NCBI GenBank assembly: GCA_937890525.1 | Contig: CALADI010000031.1 | Span: 1-43,544, forward strand | Source: an uncultured Clostridia bacterium | Lineage (GTDB): Bacteria > Bacillota > Clostridia > Oscillospirales > Oscillospiraceae | Length of the DNA: 43,544 nucleotides | Reading direction: 5' to 3' | In this document: one piece after another, positions 7,074 through 15,711 of the stretch | Position numbering within the stretch: position 1 is the first letter of the stretch | Layout of the letters: each line of letters starts with the position of its first letter | Program-made: the position numbers and the translations under genes | Notes under the pieces: model-generated | Told to the model about the DNA's origin: nothing | Databases searched by the model: none | The model's input: only the letters and a program-made list of their open reading frames with translations

Positions 7074-7624
7074 TCCGCAAGCAGCGACTCCACCGCAGAT
7101 TCCAGCCGCTGCTCAGTGAGCATGCCCTGAGCAATGTTTTGGATATAGCCCTCGGCATCCACAAATACCGTCATGGGCACGCCGCTCAGCCCGTATCCGA
7201 TGGCACATTGAGATGCTTCGTCGTAATACACCGGGAATGTGTATCCTCCGTCGGCAAGGAACTGCTCCGCTTTCTCCCGGGTATCCCCGAAGCCTGCGGA
7301 AAGGTTCACCATCATGAACTCCACCTCATCACCATAGGTCTGCCACATCTTTTGAAAGTGGGGCATCTCCATCTTGCAAGGACCGCACCAGCTTGCCCAG
7401 AAATTGACCACCACAGGCTTACCCCGTAGATTCGACAGCGTGTGTTCGACACCCTCCGGGTCGGTGACGGTGAAATCCGGCGCTGTGGTTTGAGAATTCT
7501 CCCCTTGAAGCTGATCCGGTACGGATACGGCGGATGCCAAGCGCTGGTACAGGAGCACACCGCCGCCGATGAGGATGACCAGAACGAGAAGGGTGACAAG
7601 AAGCTTGTAAGTGGAATTTTTCAT
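7070..7624 (-). CDS. TlpA/ResA-like membrane-anchored thioredoxin
   Basis: The 184-residue protein has an N-terminal membrane anchor (residues 8-26) and then an extracytoplasmic AhpC-TSA/redoxin fold. The catalytic WCGPC motif is at Cys80 and Cys83, and the cis-proline motif GVPMTVFVD is near residue 149. Such proteins use electrons passed through a CcdA/DsbD membrane protein to reduce disulfides outside the membrane. The gene for that partner lies 12 bases upstream, so the two form a functional pair. AAGGAGG precedes the ATG. The substrate is not evident; no cytochrome c genes are nearby, so a role in general oxidative repair or in cell-envelope or spore proteins is possible. Confidence 0.9.
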   Translation of the reverse strand: MKNSTYKLLVTLLVLVILIGGGVLLYQRLASAVSVPDQLQGENSQTTAPDFTVTDPEGVEHTLSNLRGKPVVVNFWASWCGPCKMEMPHFQKMWQTYGDEVEFMMVNLSAGFGDTREKAEQFLADGGYTFPVYYDEASQCAIGYGLSGVPMTVFVDAEGYIQNIAQGMLTEQRLESAVESLLAD

Positions 7625-7636
7625 AGGACCTCCTTA

Positions 7637-8299
7637 TTATTTCACGAAATTCAGCAGCCGGTTCAGCATACCTGTTGCCATCAGTACGCCCACGGCAATG
7701 AGCAGGACGCCGCACACCCGGTTGATGACGGCATAATTCCGCTTGATCCAGCCGATGGCGTTCTTCAGTTGGTCGATCAGCACGGCGCTGATCAAAAATG
7801 GGATGCCGAGTCCGGCGGAGTAGCACAAAAGCATGCCGATTCCCACCAACGCACTTCCCTGCTGGGAAGCCAGTACCAGCGCCGAGCCCAAAAAGACACC
7901 GACGCAGGGTGTCCAGCCAATGGAGAACACCACGCCGAATACCAGCGCAGAGCCAAAGGTCATGTTGGCGGTATTGGTCTGGATTTTCGAGCCGCCGAAA
8001 AGATTCCACTTGACCACACCCAGAAAATTCAGACCAAACAGAATAACGATAGCACCGCAGACCAGATTGACCATCATCTGATAACGCTGCAGAAAGCTGC
8101 CAACGGTACCGGCCAATGCCCCCATGGCAACGAACACCAGCGTAAAGCCCAGTACAAAGCCCGACGCACATTTCAGCGTCCTGCCCGTGGTTCGCTCACC
8201 GCCGCCGGCAAAGTAGCTGATATAGATCGGCAGCATGGGAAGCAGACATGGGGAGATGAAGGTGATCACACCTTCCAAAAAAGAGATCAAATACTGCAT
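7637..8299 (-). CDS. CcdA/DsbD-type thiol-disulfide transport membrane protein
   Basis: 220 residues with six predicted membrane helices. The paired redox cysteines of the family are visible: one in SPCLLPMLP (helix 1) and the other in GWTPCVG (helix 4). CcdA proteins relay electrons from cytoplasmic thioredoxin to extracytoplasmic thioredoxin-like partners. The partner is almost certainly the TlpA-like protein encoded 12 bases downstream. AGGAGG lies 6 bases before the ATG. It is the first gene of its operon. The terminator of the M28 peptidase gene lies just upstream, so a promoter must lie at about 8300-8355, but I could not pick a convincing one. Confidence 0.9.
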   Translation of the reverse strand: MQYLISFLEGVITFISPCLLPMLPIYISYFAGGGERTTGRTLKCASGFVLGFTLVFVAMGALAGTVGSFLQRYQMMVNLVCGAIVILFGLNFLGVVKWNLFGGSKIQTNTANMTFGSALVFGVVFSIGWTPCVGVFLGSALVLASQQGSALVGIGMLLCYSAGLGIPFLISAVLIDQLKNAIGWIKRNYAVINRVCGVLLIAVGVLMATGMLNRLLNFVK

Positions 8300-8357
8300 A
8301 GGTTCCTCCTTATATGATTTAGCCTCATCCTAACATATATTCCCAGAATACTCAATC

Positions 8358-8385
8358 AAAAAACGCACCGCCGAAGCGGTGCGTT
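8358..8385 (-). terminator. Terminator of the MntR-M28 operon
   Basis: A 10-bp stem, AACGCACCGC with GCGGTGCGTT, has a TTCG tetraloop on the minus strand followed by a T run. It lies 10 bases after the peptidase stop. Confidence 0.9.
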
Positions 8386-8394
8386 ATAAAAAAT

Positions 8395-9624
8395 TTACAT
8401 TTCCTTGGGGCGCTTTCTGCAAAGGTATTCGTCCAGTTTTTCTTTCATATTCTCCGGGATATCTCTGGATACCGGGCAGCGCCGGGCATTGGCCATCCGT
8501 TCCACAAAACGGCAGATGAAGTCGATATCGCCCAACATGTGGTCTTCCGTCAAAACTGCCGATGTATCATAGCTGTTGTGGATGGTGGCGGTATTTCCAG
8601 GTGCATCCCGAGCAAAGGATACCGCTGGGATACCGGCATCGGCAAAGGGCGTAGAATCGCTGGAATAGACCCCTTGACTGGTGCGGATGCCAAATCCCAC
8701 CTCGCTGGCAAAATAGGCGATGTAGTGGCATAGCGCTTCTTCCGCAGTACAAACTCCCACGAACTTGCCCATGACCGAACCGATCATATCCAGATTGATG
8801 TTCAGAACCATCTGATCCAGTTCCTGCTGATGCTGAGCCACATAAGCCTTGGAACCCAGCAGTCCTCGCTCCTCACTGCCGCACCAAACGAAGCGCAGAC
8901 CGTATTGGGGCTTCGTACCCCAGAAAGTCTCTGCCATGGACAGCAGTGCAGCACACCCGGACATATTATCGTATGCTCCTTGACTCAAAGAGGTGGAGTC
9001 ATAGTGGGCAGTAAGCACGATATACCGATCGGTCTGACCGGGGATATCCAGCACCACATTGTTGGAAGTCCCTGCATACTCCTCCTGCGCCAGAAGGATC
9101 TTTGCTGTCTTCGCATTGGAGCGCACCAATTCAATGGCATCCTTGGCATTGATGTTCACCCCGGGGATCTTGTTGCCCTTGCTCACAAAACTGCGAAGTT
9201 CCCGCTGGTCGATGTCCCGATCTGTGTAGTTTGCGTTGCCGTCATAGGTCACAAAGCCCACAGCTCCGTTCGCAAGAAGATCCTGATACCGCCAGTAGCC
9301 CATGTAGCCGTCGATCATCACGATCTTGCCCCGGCACTGAGAAAGGCTGTAGGGATCGGTATTGGTCAAATAATAAAAAGGTGCTTCCACCTCGGCAGTA
9401 CCTGCGTTGAAATATCCCTTACAGGGGATCTGCACCCCATCCACGGTAAGCGAAGCCTGCCGGATCTTGGCCATATCCACGGCAAAGGGTTCCAGATGCG
9501 CCTGTGCGCCAAAGGCAGCACACCGCTCCATCAGATAGTTGGCACAGCGCAGCTCCTCCTCCGTGCCGCCCATACGGATATAGGCCGTATCCCGGAAGAT
9601 CTGCCGGATTTGATCTGCATTCAT
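8395..9624 (-). CDS. M28 family zinc aminopeptidase
   Basis: This 409-residue protein has an M28 peptidase fold with an inserted protease-associated (PA) domain at about residues 90-170. All five metal ligands of the dizinc centre can be placed: His207 (TAHYDS), Asp219 (GAYDNMSG), Glu252 with catalytic Glu251 (CGSEERG), Asp279 (NLDMIG) and His349 (IHNSYDT). It should remove N-terminal amino acids from peptides. There is no signal peptide, so it probably acts in the cytoplasm. GGGAGGAA precedes the ATG. It follows the MntR-like regulator by 43 bases on the same strand and ends at a strong terminator, so the two are likely cotranscribed. Confidence 0.9.
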   Translation of the reverse strand: MNADQIRQIFRDTAYIRMGGTEEELRCANYLMERCAAFGAQAHLEPFAVDMAKIRQASLTVDGVQIPCKGYFNAGTAEVEAPFYYLTNTDPYSLSQCRGKIVMIDGYMGYWRYQDLLANGAVGFVTYDGNANYTDRDIDQRELRSFVSKGNKIPGVNINAKDAIELVRSNAKTAKILLAQEEYAGTSNNVVLDIPGQTDRYIVLTAHYDSTSLSQGAYDNMSGCAALLSMAETFWGTKPQYGLRFVWCGSEERGLLGSKAYVAQHQQELDQMVLNINLDMIGSVMGKFVGVCTAEEALCHYIAYFASEVGFGIRTSQGVYSSDSTPFADAGIPAVSFARDAPGNTATIHNSYDTSAVLTEDHMLGDIDFICRFVERMANARRCPVSRDIPENMKEKLDEYLCRKRPKEM

Positions 9625-9667
9625 TGTGATTCCTCCCTAATTGGTTTACGCCGGGGACAGCAGAGGA

Positions 9668-10039
9668 TCAATCCTCTTTTCTTTCCGCATGGCGCTTGAT
9701 GGCTTCGAAGCTCTCCCGGCTGATGACATGTTCGATCCGACAGGCATCCTCCGCCGCCGTCTGGGGATCTACCCCCAGCGCTGTCAAGAACTGCGTAATG
9801 GTGGTATGCTTCTCATACACCGTTTCAGCAATTTTTTCTCCAGCGCTGAGCAGCCGGATCTGACCGGACTTATCCATTTCGATATAGCCGTTGTTTCGCA
9901 GATTCTTCATTGCGACGCTGACGCTGGGTTTTGAGAATTGCAATTCGTTGGCGATATCAATGGATCGTACCGTACCGTTTCTTTTTTGCAAAATCAGGAT
10001 CGTCTCCAGATAGTTCTCCGCCGACTCCTGAATCACCAT
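9668..10039 (-). CDS. MntR/DtxR-family metal-dependent regulator
   Basis: This 123-residue protein has an iron-dependent-repressor-type winged helix (ESAENYLETIL, VRSIDIANELQFSKPSVSVAMKNLRNNGYI). A dimerisation and metal-binding helix region follows (AETVYEKHTTITQFLTALG, then EDACRIEHVIS). The Glu, His and Cys/Glu residues there match the metal site of the MntR/DtxR group. It lacks the C-terminal SH3-like domain, as MntR does. It probably senses manganese or iron and represses uptake genes, but no metal transporter gene is in this window. AGGAGGAAAG precedes the ATG. The downstream M28 metallopeptidase gene may be a target or only a passenger. Confidence 0.85.
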   Translation of the reverse strand: MVIQESAENYLETILILQKRNGTVRSIDIANELQFSKPSVSVAMKNLRNNGYIEMDKSGQIRLLSAGEKIAETVYEKHTTITQFLTALGVDPQTAAEDACRIEHVISRESFEAIKRHAERKED

Positions 10040-10093
10040 AGTTCTTTCCTCCTATTTTTCCCATCCTAAAGCACGACCGCTGACAGTCATACA

Positions 10094-10130
10094 CAAAAAG
10101 GAATCCCTAATTCCATCAGAGATTCCTTTT
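10094..10130 (-). terminator. Terminator of the YhcH gene
   Basis: The stem AAAAGGAATC with GATTCCTTTT encloses a 15-base loop on the minus strand and is followed by T residues. It lies about 20 bases after the YhcH stop. Confidence 0.8.
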
Positions 10131-10149
10131 CATGGCTCACATTCCGGGA

Positions 10150-10608
10150 TCAAACATGAATCTTAAAAACGATCTTGCGTACCGGGGCATCGGCGTCAAC
10201 AGACAGTCCCGGCATATGGGCATCCTGAGGCTCCAACAGCAGGAAGGATCCCGCAGAAACCACAAAAGTCTGCTGAGGTTCCCCACGATAGAACGCAATG
10301 TCCTTCCCCTCGCTGTAATGCTCCTGCACCAGCTCCACTGTGTCCAGATCGGCGTATTGGATCTTCTCCTGCCCATCTACCACAAACTGCACATCGATGT
10401 AGTCCCGATGGGCTTCGTAGGTCGAATCAGCCGTCTGCTGCTTGGAGCAGAAGCTCTGGATCATGGCGAATACCCGGCGCCCGTCCAATTCGTAGGTACC
10501 GTCCGGGAGCTGCTGGTCATAGAATTTGTCTGCGAACTCAGAAATAAGCTTCATGTCCGGGAATTGGCAAGTATGCTTGCCTACATTTGACATTTTATCA
10601 AAAATCAT
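10150..10608 (-). CDS. YhcH/YjgK/YiaL family (DUF386) protein
   Basis: 152 residues, the normal length of this cupin-fold family. The hallmark segments are present: YELDGRRVFAMIQSF, then TYEAHRDYIDVQFVVDGQE with a metal-binding Glu-His pair, YSEGKDIAFY, and LEPQDAHMPG near the C-terminus. Relatives include the sialic-acid locus protein YhcH and EbgC, which act on sugars or sugar-phosphate anomers. The exact substrate is not known from sequence. It is monocistronic here, with its own promoter (10626-10654) and terminator, and no sialic acid genes are nearby. A GGGTGATG site precedes the ATG. Confidence 0.88.
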   Translation of the reverse strand: MIFDKMSNVGKHTCQFPDMKLISEFADKFYDQQLPDGTYELDGRRVFAMIQSFCSKQQTADSTYEAHRDYIDVQFVVDGQEKIQYADLDTVELVQEHYSEGKDIAFYRGEPQQTFVVSAGSFLLLEPQDAHMPGLSVDADAPVRKIVFKIHV

Positions 10609-10625
10609 TTTTCATCACCCGTTTC

Positions 10626-10654
10626 ATTATAGCAAATCTGGCGAAAAAACACAA
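10626..10654 (-). promoter_or_regulatory. Promoter of the YhcH gene
   Basis: TTGTGT (10649-10654) and a consensus TATAAT (10626-10631) on the minus strand are spaced by 17 bases. They sit just upstream of the ribosome site. The remaining 160 bases up to the SLH gene hold nothing I can identify. Confidence 0.75.
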
Positions 10655-10814
10655 TAGGCATCTTTATCTCCTGCCCCCGATATTCAGGTTCCGTGAATAG
10701 GGCGCAGATATTGGGAGTCAGATCCTTCCGGTCATGAAAATCATTCTCGATGATCCCTGCCCCGATGAACAGTCGCGTTCCATGGAACAGGATAATCTGT
10801 TACGAGACTCTACT

Positions 10815-11663
10815 TCAAACTCCTCTTGCTTGGTAAAGGAAAGTAACGATCTGTCCCCGGACGCAACGATCCTCCGGGCCGAATCTTCCGTTGCCGACAC
10901 CGGCGGTAATGCCCCGTTCCGCCGCCCACAGTACCGGCGCATAGTAATACGCGCTGGGTTTCACATCGGCAAAGTGCACCTTTCCTTCATAACCGGGTCT
11001 GCCCTTGGCACTGTAGAGGAATGTGACCACCTGAGCACGGGTGCAGGTCTGACCCGGTGCAAAGTGGGCAGCGTCCACACCGGCAGTGACCCCTGCATGG
11101 TACGCCCACAGCACCGCCCGGGCAAAATAATCCGATGACCGCACATCCGCAAAGGGATTCTCTTCCGACGCAGGCTCAGGACTGCCCATGGCACGCCACA
11201 GGAACATCACCACCTGACCACGGGTGCAATCGGCGTTCGGTCCAAACCGGTTCGGCGCCACCCCGGCGGTGATCCCGTTGTTATACGCCCATAGGGCGCT
11301 GGTATAGAAATAGTGTCGGGGCATCACATCATCAAAGGGATCGTGCCATTTGGGGGTAGTTTCCTCATAGGAATCTCCGCAGCGGCGGCAGGTATAGGTG
11401 ATCCGCCCCATCGTTGTCGTGGTAGGTTCCTTGGTCAGAACGCCGTCATCATAATCATGCCCCAGAGGATCGATGTTGACGGAATTGCCCATTGCCCCGC
11501 AAATCGTACAGTATTCCACACGCATTCCCGGTGTCACGCAGCCGGGCTCACGCACATCCTCAGCAAACTTATGCTGGCATTGCGCAAAAGCTGCCGCAGA
11601 CAGGAAAAGGACTGCCCACACCGCAGCGACCGATCCGAACACCACTCTGGGGATCTTTCTCAT
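10815..11663 (-). CDS. Secreted protein with three S-layer homology domains
   Basis: The 282-residue protein begins with a signal peptide (MRKIPRVV, a hydrophobic core, cleavage near AFAQC). A short Cys-rich region with two CxxC pairs (YCTICGAMG, YTCRRCGDSY) follows, typical of small extracellular zinc-ribbon-like repeats. Three SLH domains then occupy about residues 107-155, 168-218 and 228-280, each with the pattern FDDV...YFY.ALWAY..GITAGV...F.P...CTRGQVV.FL. SLH domains bind secondary cell-wall polymer and anchor proteins to the surface. No enzymatic domain is present, so it may be structural or an adaptor. GGAGAGAG precedes the ATG. Confidence 0.9.
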   Translation of the reverse strand: MRKIPRVVFGSVAAVWAVLFLSAAAFAQCQHKFAEDVREPGCVTPGMRVEYCTICGAMGNSVNIDPLGHDYDDGVLTKEPTTTTMGRITYTCRRCGDSYEETTPKWHDPFDDVMPRHYFYTSALWAYNNGITAGVAPNRFGPNADCTRGQVVMFLWRAMGSPEPASEENPFADVRSSDYFARAVLWAYHAGVTAGVDAAHFAPGQTCTRAQVVTFLYSAKGRPGYEGKVHFADVKPSAYYYAPVLWAAERGITAGVGNGRFGPEDRCVRGQIVTFLYQARGV

Positions 11664-11704
11664 GGAACTCTCTCCTATTTCTCTCTATGGTTATTCTTGT
11701 GCTG

Positions 11705-13291
11705 TTATTTTACACTGGAAAGCTGATTCAAGATGGCTTCCGCCGCCATCATTCCGTCCACCGCCGCAGACATGATGCCCCCGGCGTAGCCCGCTCCCTC
11801 ACCTGCCGGGTATAGCCCACGGATGGAGGACATCCCATCCTGACCACGCAGAATCCGTACCGGCGAGGAACTTCTGGTCTCCGGGGCAGTCAGCACCGCA
11901 TCCTCTGCGGCAAAGCCCTTCAGCCTGCCGTCCAACTGCTTCAGCGCCTGCTCCAACGGCTGGGTAAATCTGGCAGGAAGCACATCGTGCAGGTCGCACC
12001 AGAATACACCGGGTCGGTAAGTAGGCTTCACGCTACCGCCGGATACGCTGGGGCGATGGGCCAGAAAGTCCCCCACGGTCTGCGCCGGTGCCCGGTAAGA
12101 GCCGGAACATTGGTACGCCCGGCGCTCGATCTGCCGCTGCCAGCGCATTCCGCTGAGCACATCCTCCGGGTCAGGAAAATCCTGAGGATTCACCGTCACC
12201 AGCAATGCGGCATTGGCGTTCTCTGCATCCCGGTCTGCGTTACTCATACCGTTGGTGACGATGCCCTCCGGCTCTGATGCCGCCGCCACCACATAGCCGC
12301 CGGGGCACATGCAGAAGGTGTATACCGTAGCATCTTCCAAATGGCTGACCAGCTTGTAATCCGCAGGCGGCAGAGGCAGCGAATCGGTGCCGTACTGCGC
12401 CATGTCGATGGCACGCTGGGAATGTTCGATCCGCACGCCCATGGAAAAGGGCTTAGGCTCCATGGGGATATGGGCATCATGGAGCATTTCGAAGGTATCT
12501 CTGGCGCTGTGCCCCACTGCCAAGATCACATGGTCTGTTTCGATCTGTGTGCCGTCATTCAGTGTCACGCCGCAGACCTCCCCATCCCGGATCTGCAATC
12601 CGGTCATCTGGGTACGGAATCGGATCTCCCCGCCAAGAGAGAGGATGCGGTTTCGGATGGCCTGCACCACATGCACCAGCACATCCGTCCCAATATGGGG
12701 CTTGGCATCGTAGAGGATCTCCTCCCTTGCCCCGGCCTGAACGAATTGCTCCAGCACCCAGCCGATCCGGGGATTGTTCACCCCGGTGTTCAGCTTTCCA
12801 TCGGAGAAAGTACCTGCGCCCCCTTCACCGAACTGGACATTGCTCTGGGGATCCAATTCCCCGGTTTTCCAGAACTGCTCCACCTTCTGCTGACGGACGG
12901 CGGCTTCGTCACCCCGCTCTAAGATCAGCGGACGGCATCCCGCCATAGCCAGCACCAGTCCTGCGAACATTCCCGCAGGGCCAAATCCCACGATCACAGG
13001 ACGATTCTGCATGGGGGCTGAAACGGAGCGGACCTTATAATGAAACCATGGTGCGATCATGGCCTTCTTACACCCGGAACGCTTCAAGATCCGCTCCTCA
13101 TTTCCGTCTACCTTCACATCGATGGTGTAGTTGATGCGAACATTCGGCTTCTTTCGTGCATCGATAGATCGTTTTACGATCTTGACTCCGCGTACCACAC
13201 TGTTGGATACCCGCAGCAGCTTTGCCGCCTCAAAGGTAAGCTGGCTCACCGAATGCGCCGGTGCCATGGAGATATCCCGAATTCTGATCAT
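11705..13291 (-). CDS. FAD-dependent oxidoreductase, COG2509-like
   Basis: 528 residues. An N-terminal domain of about 90 residues (SQLTFEAAKLLRVSNSVVRGV, RKKPNVRINYTIDV) precedes a dinucleotide-binding fold with VIVGFGPAGMFAGLVLAMAG. The NVQFGEGGAGTFSDGKL block and a C-terminal GLYPAGEGAGYAGG motif identify the widespread but uncharacterised COG2509 flavoprotein family. The reaction and substrate are unknown. AAAGGAAAA precedes the ATG at 13291. The start overlaps the stop of the upstream YhiN-type gene by 4 bases, so the two flavoproteins are translationally coupled. The SLH gene lies 41 bases downstream on the same strand and may be read through. Confidence 0.85.
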   Translation of the reverse strand: MIRIRDISMAPAHSVSQLTFEAAKLLRVSNSVVRGVKIVKRSIDARKKPNVRINYTIDVKVDGNEERILKRSGCKKAMIAPWFHYKVRSVSAPMQNRPVIVGFGPAGMFAGLVLAMAGCRPLILERGDEAAVRQQKVEQFWKTGELDPQSNVQFGEGGAGTFSDGKLNTGVNNPRIGWVLEQFVQAGAREEILYDAKPHIGTDVLVHVVQAIRNRILSLGGEIRFRTQMTGLQIRDGEVCGVTLNDGTQIETDHVILAVGHSARDTFEMLHDAHIPMEPKPFSMGVRIEHSQRAIDMAQYGTDSLPLPPADYKLVSHLEDATVYTFCMCPGGYVVAAASEPEGIVTNGMSNADRDAENANAALLVTVNPQDFPDPEDVLSGMRWQRQIERRAYQCSGSYRAPAQTVGDFLAHRPSVSGGSVKPTYRPGVFWCDLHDVLPARFTQPLEQALKQLDGRLKGFAAEDAVLTAPETRSSSPVRILRGQDGMSSIRGLYPAGEGAGYAGGIMSAAVDGMMAAEAILNQLSSVK

Positions 13292-14502
13292 ATATTTTCC
13301 TTTCCGGCATTTTCCCCCGCCAGACGGCCGGAGCTCCATGCCCATTGCAGATTGTATCCGCCGCAGTCCCCGTCCACATCCAGCACCTCGCCGCAGGCAA
13401 ACAGCCCCGGCACCAGCCTGCTCTGCATGGTCGCAGGATCGAAGTCATCGGTCAGGATCCCGCCTGCGGTCACCTGTGCCGAGTCCATTCCCAGCGGCTC
13501 TTTCAAAGAAATAGAAAAATCTTTCACCGTCTTGCAGATCTCGTCGAATTGACTGTCCATCAGATCCGCCAGCGGAAAGCGTCCCCGGATCCCGGCAGCT
13601 TGGGTGAGCACACGCCCAAGGCGGTTGTGCAATATCCCGGTCAGGAGATCCTCCGTGGTCAGCGGGGTCTGCCGCCGCCGGATCAGCTCCCGTCTCAGGG
13701 CATCAAGCGGCACATGAGGGAGAAAATCCAGACGGCATTCCCAAGTCCCCGGAGTCGTACAGACATCCCGGGAGATTTCAAAAATCACCGGCCCGGACAC
13801 TCCAAAATCGGTGAACTGGATCTCCCCTTCTGACTTGGCGTGGACTGCGCCGTTGTGGTATATGGCGGCACAGCAGTTGGCTCGAACACCCTTCAGCGCC
13901 CAGATGCCGTTCCAGTCCGCCTTCACCTGCACCAGCGCAGGACGAAGCCGGGTGCACCGATGCCCCAGCCCCCGCAACAGCTTGTAGCCCGCCATAGTGC
14001 CCCCCAGCTTGCTGCCGGCGATGCCCCCGCAGGCCACGATCACCCGATCGGCATACAACTCCCGGTCGGTCGAAGAGATGGTAAACCCATCCCCGTTTTT
14101 TCGCAGCTTGGTCACCTCGAAATCTGTGATCCTTTCGATATTCGGTCTTTCCAGCGCAAAGCGAAGGATGTCCACCACGGAATTGGCCTGATCGGAATAG
14201 GGATATACCCTGCCCGAACCTTCCTCCACGGTCAACAGCCCCATACTGCCGAACCACGCTCTGGTCTCCTCTGGCGGGAATCGGTCAATGGCATACTGCC
14301 AGAATCCATCTTGATCGCCGTGGTATCCCCTGTATCCGGCGTGCTGGTTGGTCAGATTGCACCGCCCGTTGCCTGTTGCCTGTAATTTCCGTCCTACCCG
14401 GGACTGCCGCTCCAACAGCAGCACCTGCACATCCGGCGCCTGTGCTGCTGCAATGGCAGCCGCCATGCCGGATGCCCCGGCTCCAATGATCCCAACGATC
14501 AT
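13288..14502 (-). CDS. YhiN/HI0933 family flavoprotein
   Basis: 404 residues, typical for COG2081. The N-terminal Rossmann motif GIIGAGASGMAAAIAAA is followed by the family signature GRKLQATGNGRCNLTN. A C-terminal GLFACGEVLDVDGDCGGYNLQWAWSSG block completes the FAD site. Members bind FAD and perhaps NAD(P)H; their physiological reaction is not established. An AGGTGGT site lies just upstream of the ATG. It is the first gene of a two-gene unit with the COG2509 protein (ATGA overlap at 13288-13291). Its promoter at 14527-14555 is divergent from the YlmH promoter. Confidence 0.9.
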   Translation of the reverse strand: MIVGIIGAGASGMAAAIAAAQAPDVQVLLLERQSRVGRKLQATGNGRCNLTNQHAGYRGYHGDQDGFWQYAIDRFPPEETRAWFGSMGLLTVEEGSGRVYPYSDQANSVVDILRFALERPNIERITDFEVTKLRKNGDGFTISSTDRELYADRVIVACGGIAGSKLGGTMAGYKLLRGLGHRCTRLRPALVQVKADWNGIWALKGVRANCCAAIYHNGAVHAKSEGEIQFTDFGVSGPVIFEISRDVCTTPGTWECRLDFLPHVPLDALRRELIRRRQTPLTTEDLLTGILHNRLGRVLTQAAGIRGRFPLADLMDSQFDEICKTVKDFSISLKEPLGMDSAQVTAGGILTDDFDPATMQSRLVPGLFACGEVLDVDGDCGGYNLQWAWSSGRLAGENAGKENI

Positions 14503-14526
14503 GTTACCACCTACTTTCTTTCTGTC

Positions 14527-14555
14527 ATTATACGATATATACCGCCTTATCTCAA
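14527..14555 (-). promoter_or_regulatory. Promoter of the two-flavoprotein operon
   Basis: TTGAGA (14550-14555) and TATAAT (14527-14532) on the minus strand are spaced by 17 bases. They lie back to back with the plus-strand YlmH promoter, the two -35 boxes being 10 bases apart. Confidence 0.78.
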
Positions 14556-14565
14556 GAAAAACTTC

Positions 14566-14594
14566 TTTTCATATTCCTATCCATGTGATATAAT
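14566..14594 (+). promoter_or_regulatory. Promoter of the YlmH-DUF896 operon
   Basis: TTTTCA (14566-14571) and TATAAT (14589-14594) are spaced by 17 bases, with a TGA just before the -10 box (extended -10). The predicted transcription start near 14601 lies after the ATG at 14593, which argues that YlmH starts at 14623. Confidence 0.75.
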
Positions 14595-14622
14595 GCACTC
14601 AGTATGCTTGGAGACGATTGCT

Positions 14623-15408
14623 ATGGATCGAAAGAATATTGAAAAAATCGCCCAGACCGCTGATGACCGAATGCTTCTGGCCAAGGTCTGGGACAAAATC
14701 AACACCGGCATCCTGCGGGATGTGCCGGCCTATTCCTGCTTTCTCTCTCCCCGGGAGCTGGAACTGACCCGGCTGCTGTTTGGTGAGCCGGATGGCTTGC
14801 TCCGCTTCGGCGGATATCCCGACGCCCAGCGCCAAATGCTTTGCTATCTGCCGGAGTATCTTTCTCAGGATTCCCTTATGGAGGAGGATTCCCCGGTGGT
14901 CTGCCTGCGTGCCACCTATCACGCAGGTGACAAGCTGAGCCACCGGGATTTTCTGGGTGCGCTGATGGGCTCAGGTGTGGCACGGGAGTCCGTGGGAGAT
15001 ATCTGCGTCGGTGACGGAAGCTGTGATTTCTTTGCCACCAAGGAGATCGCCCCCTATTTGCTGTCCAGCTTTGACTCTGCCGGAAGGACGAAGCTGCGCC
15101 TTCAGCAGATCCCCCTGGCGCAGGCCAGCATCCCCCAGCCCCAGATCCGCCCCATCCGGGATACGCTGGCTTCCCTTCGGCTGGATGCGGTTATCGGATC
15201 GGGCTTTCAGGTGGCACGTGGGCCGGCATCCGCCTGCGTCACCAGCGGCAAGGTCACGGTGAACGGACTGCCCTGCATCAAGCCGGATCGCACCATTGCC
15301 CCCGGAGATGTGATCGCCGTCCGGGGATCGGGCAAAATCAAGCTGGAGGAATGCTCCGGCCAAACAAAAAAAGGACGGATCGGGGTACTGATCCATCGCT
15401 ATGTATGA
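14623..15408 (+). CDS. YlmH-type S4-domain RNA-binding protein
   Basis: 261 residues. The N-terminal part has the YlmH fold (LSPRELELTRLL, LRFGGYPDAQRQMLCYLPEY, then HRDFLGALMGSGVARESVGDICVG). A C-terminal S4 domain occupies about residues 183-245 (LRLDAVIGSGFQVARG..., GKVTVNGLPC, PGDVIAVRGSGK). YlmH-like proteins bind RNA; in Bacillus the protein is linked to ribosome-associated quality control, and it is often found near divIVA. Here it stands apart from division genes, followed by DUF896. The start at 14623 (MDRKNIEK) has a GGAG site. An upstream ATG at 14593 overlaps the -10 box and was rejected. Confidence 0.88.
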   Translation: MDRKNIEKIAQTADDRMLLAKVWDKINTGILRDVPAYSCFLSPRELELTRLLFGEPDGLLRFGGYPDAQRQMLCYLPEYLSQDSLMEEDSPVVCLRATYHAGDKLSHRDFLGALMGSGVARESVGDICVGDGSCDFFATKEIAPYLLSSFDSAGRTKLRLQQIPLAQASIPQPQIRPIRDTLASLRLDAVIGSGFQVARGPASACVTSGKVTVNGLPCIKPDRTIAPGDVIAVRGSGKIKLEECSGQTKKGRIGVLIHRYV

Positions 15409-15418
15409 GGTGAACGAA

Positions 15419-15667
15419 ATGACTATGGAAGAAACCATTGCCCGGATCAATGAACTGGGCAGAAAAGCAAAGACCCCGGAGGGGCTGGCCCCCGAGGAAC
15501 TGACTGAGCGGGACAAGCTCCGCAGAGTGTATATCGACGCCATGAAGGCCAGCCTGATCGGACAGCTGGAGAATACCTATATCGTGGACGAGAAGGGCAA
15601 CAAGCGCAAGCTGCGCAACCTTGCCGATGAAGCCCGCGATGACGCTAAGAAAAACGGCAAAAGATGA
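15419..15667 (+). CDS. DUF896 (YnzC-like) protein
   Basis: 82 residues, matching the short helical-hairpin family of B. subtilis YnzC: TIARINELGRKAKTPEGL, TERDKLRRVYIDAMKASLIGQLEN. The basic C-terminal tail ends KKNGKR. The role is unknown; relatives are small cytoplasmic proteins, some under SOS control. GAGGTGA lies 5 bases before the ATG at 15419; an upstream in-frame ATG at 15401 overlaps the end of YlmH and precedes the ribosome site, so it was not used. It begins 10 bases after the YlmH stop, so the pair is an operon. Confidence 0.85.
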   Translation: MTMEETIARINELGRKAKTPEGLAPEELTERDKLRRVYIDAMKASLIGQLENTYIVDEKGNKRKLRNLADEARDDAKKNGKR

Positions 15668-15671
15668 TCTA

Positions 15672-15700
15672 TTGACTTTCTCCGGGGGAAATGGTATAGT
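15672..15700 (+). promoter_or_regulatory. Promoter of tRNA-Ser(TGA)
   Basis: TTGACT (15672-15677) and TATAGT (15695-15700) are spaced by 17 bases. They lie immediately after the DUF896 stop and 11 bases before the tRNA. Confidence 0.82.
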
Positions 15701-15711
15701 ATCCCCCGCAT

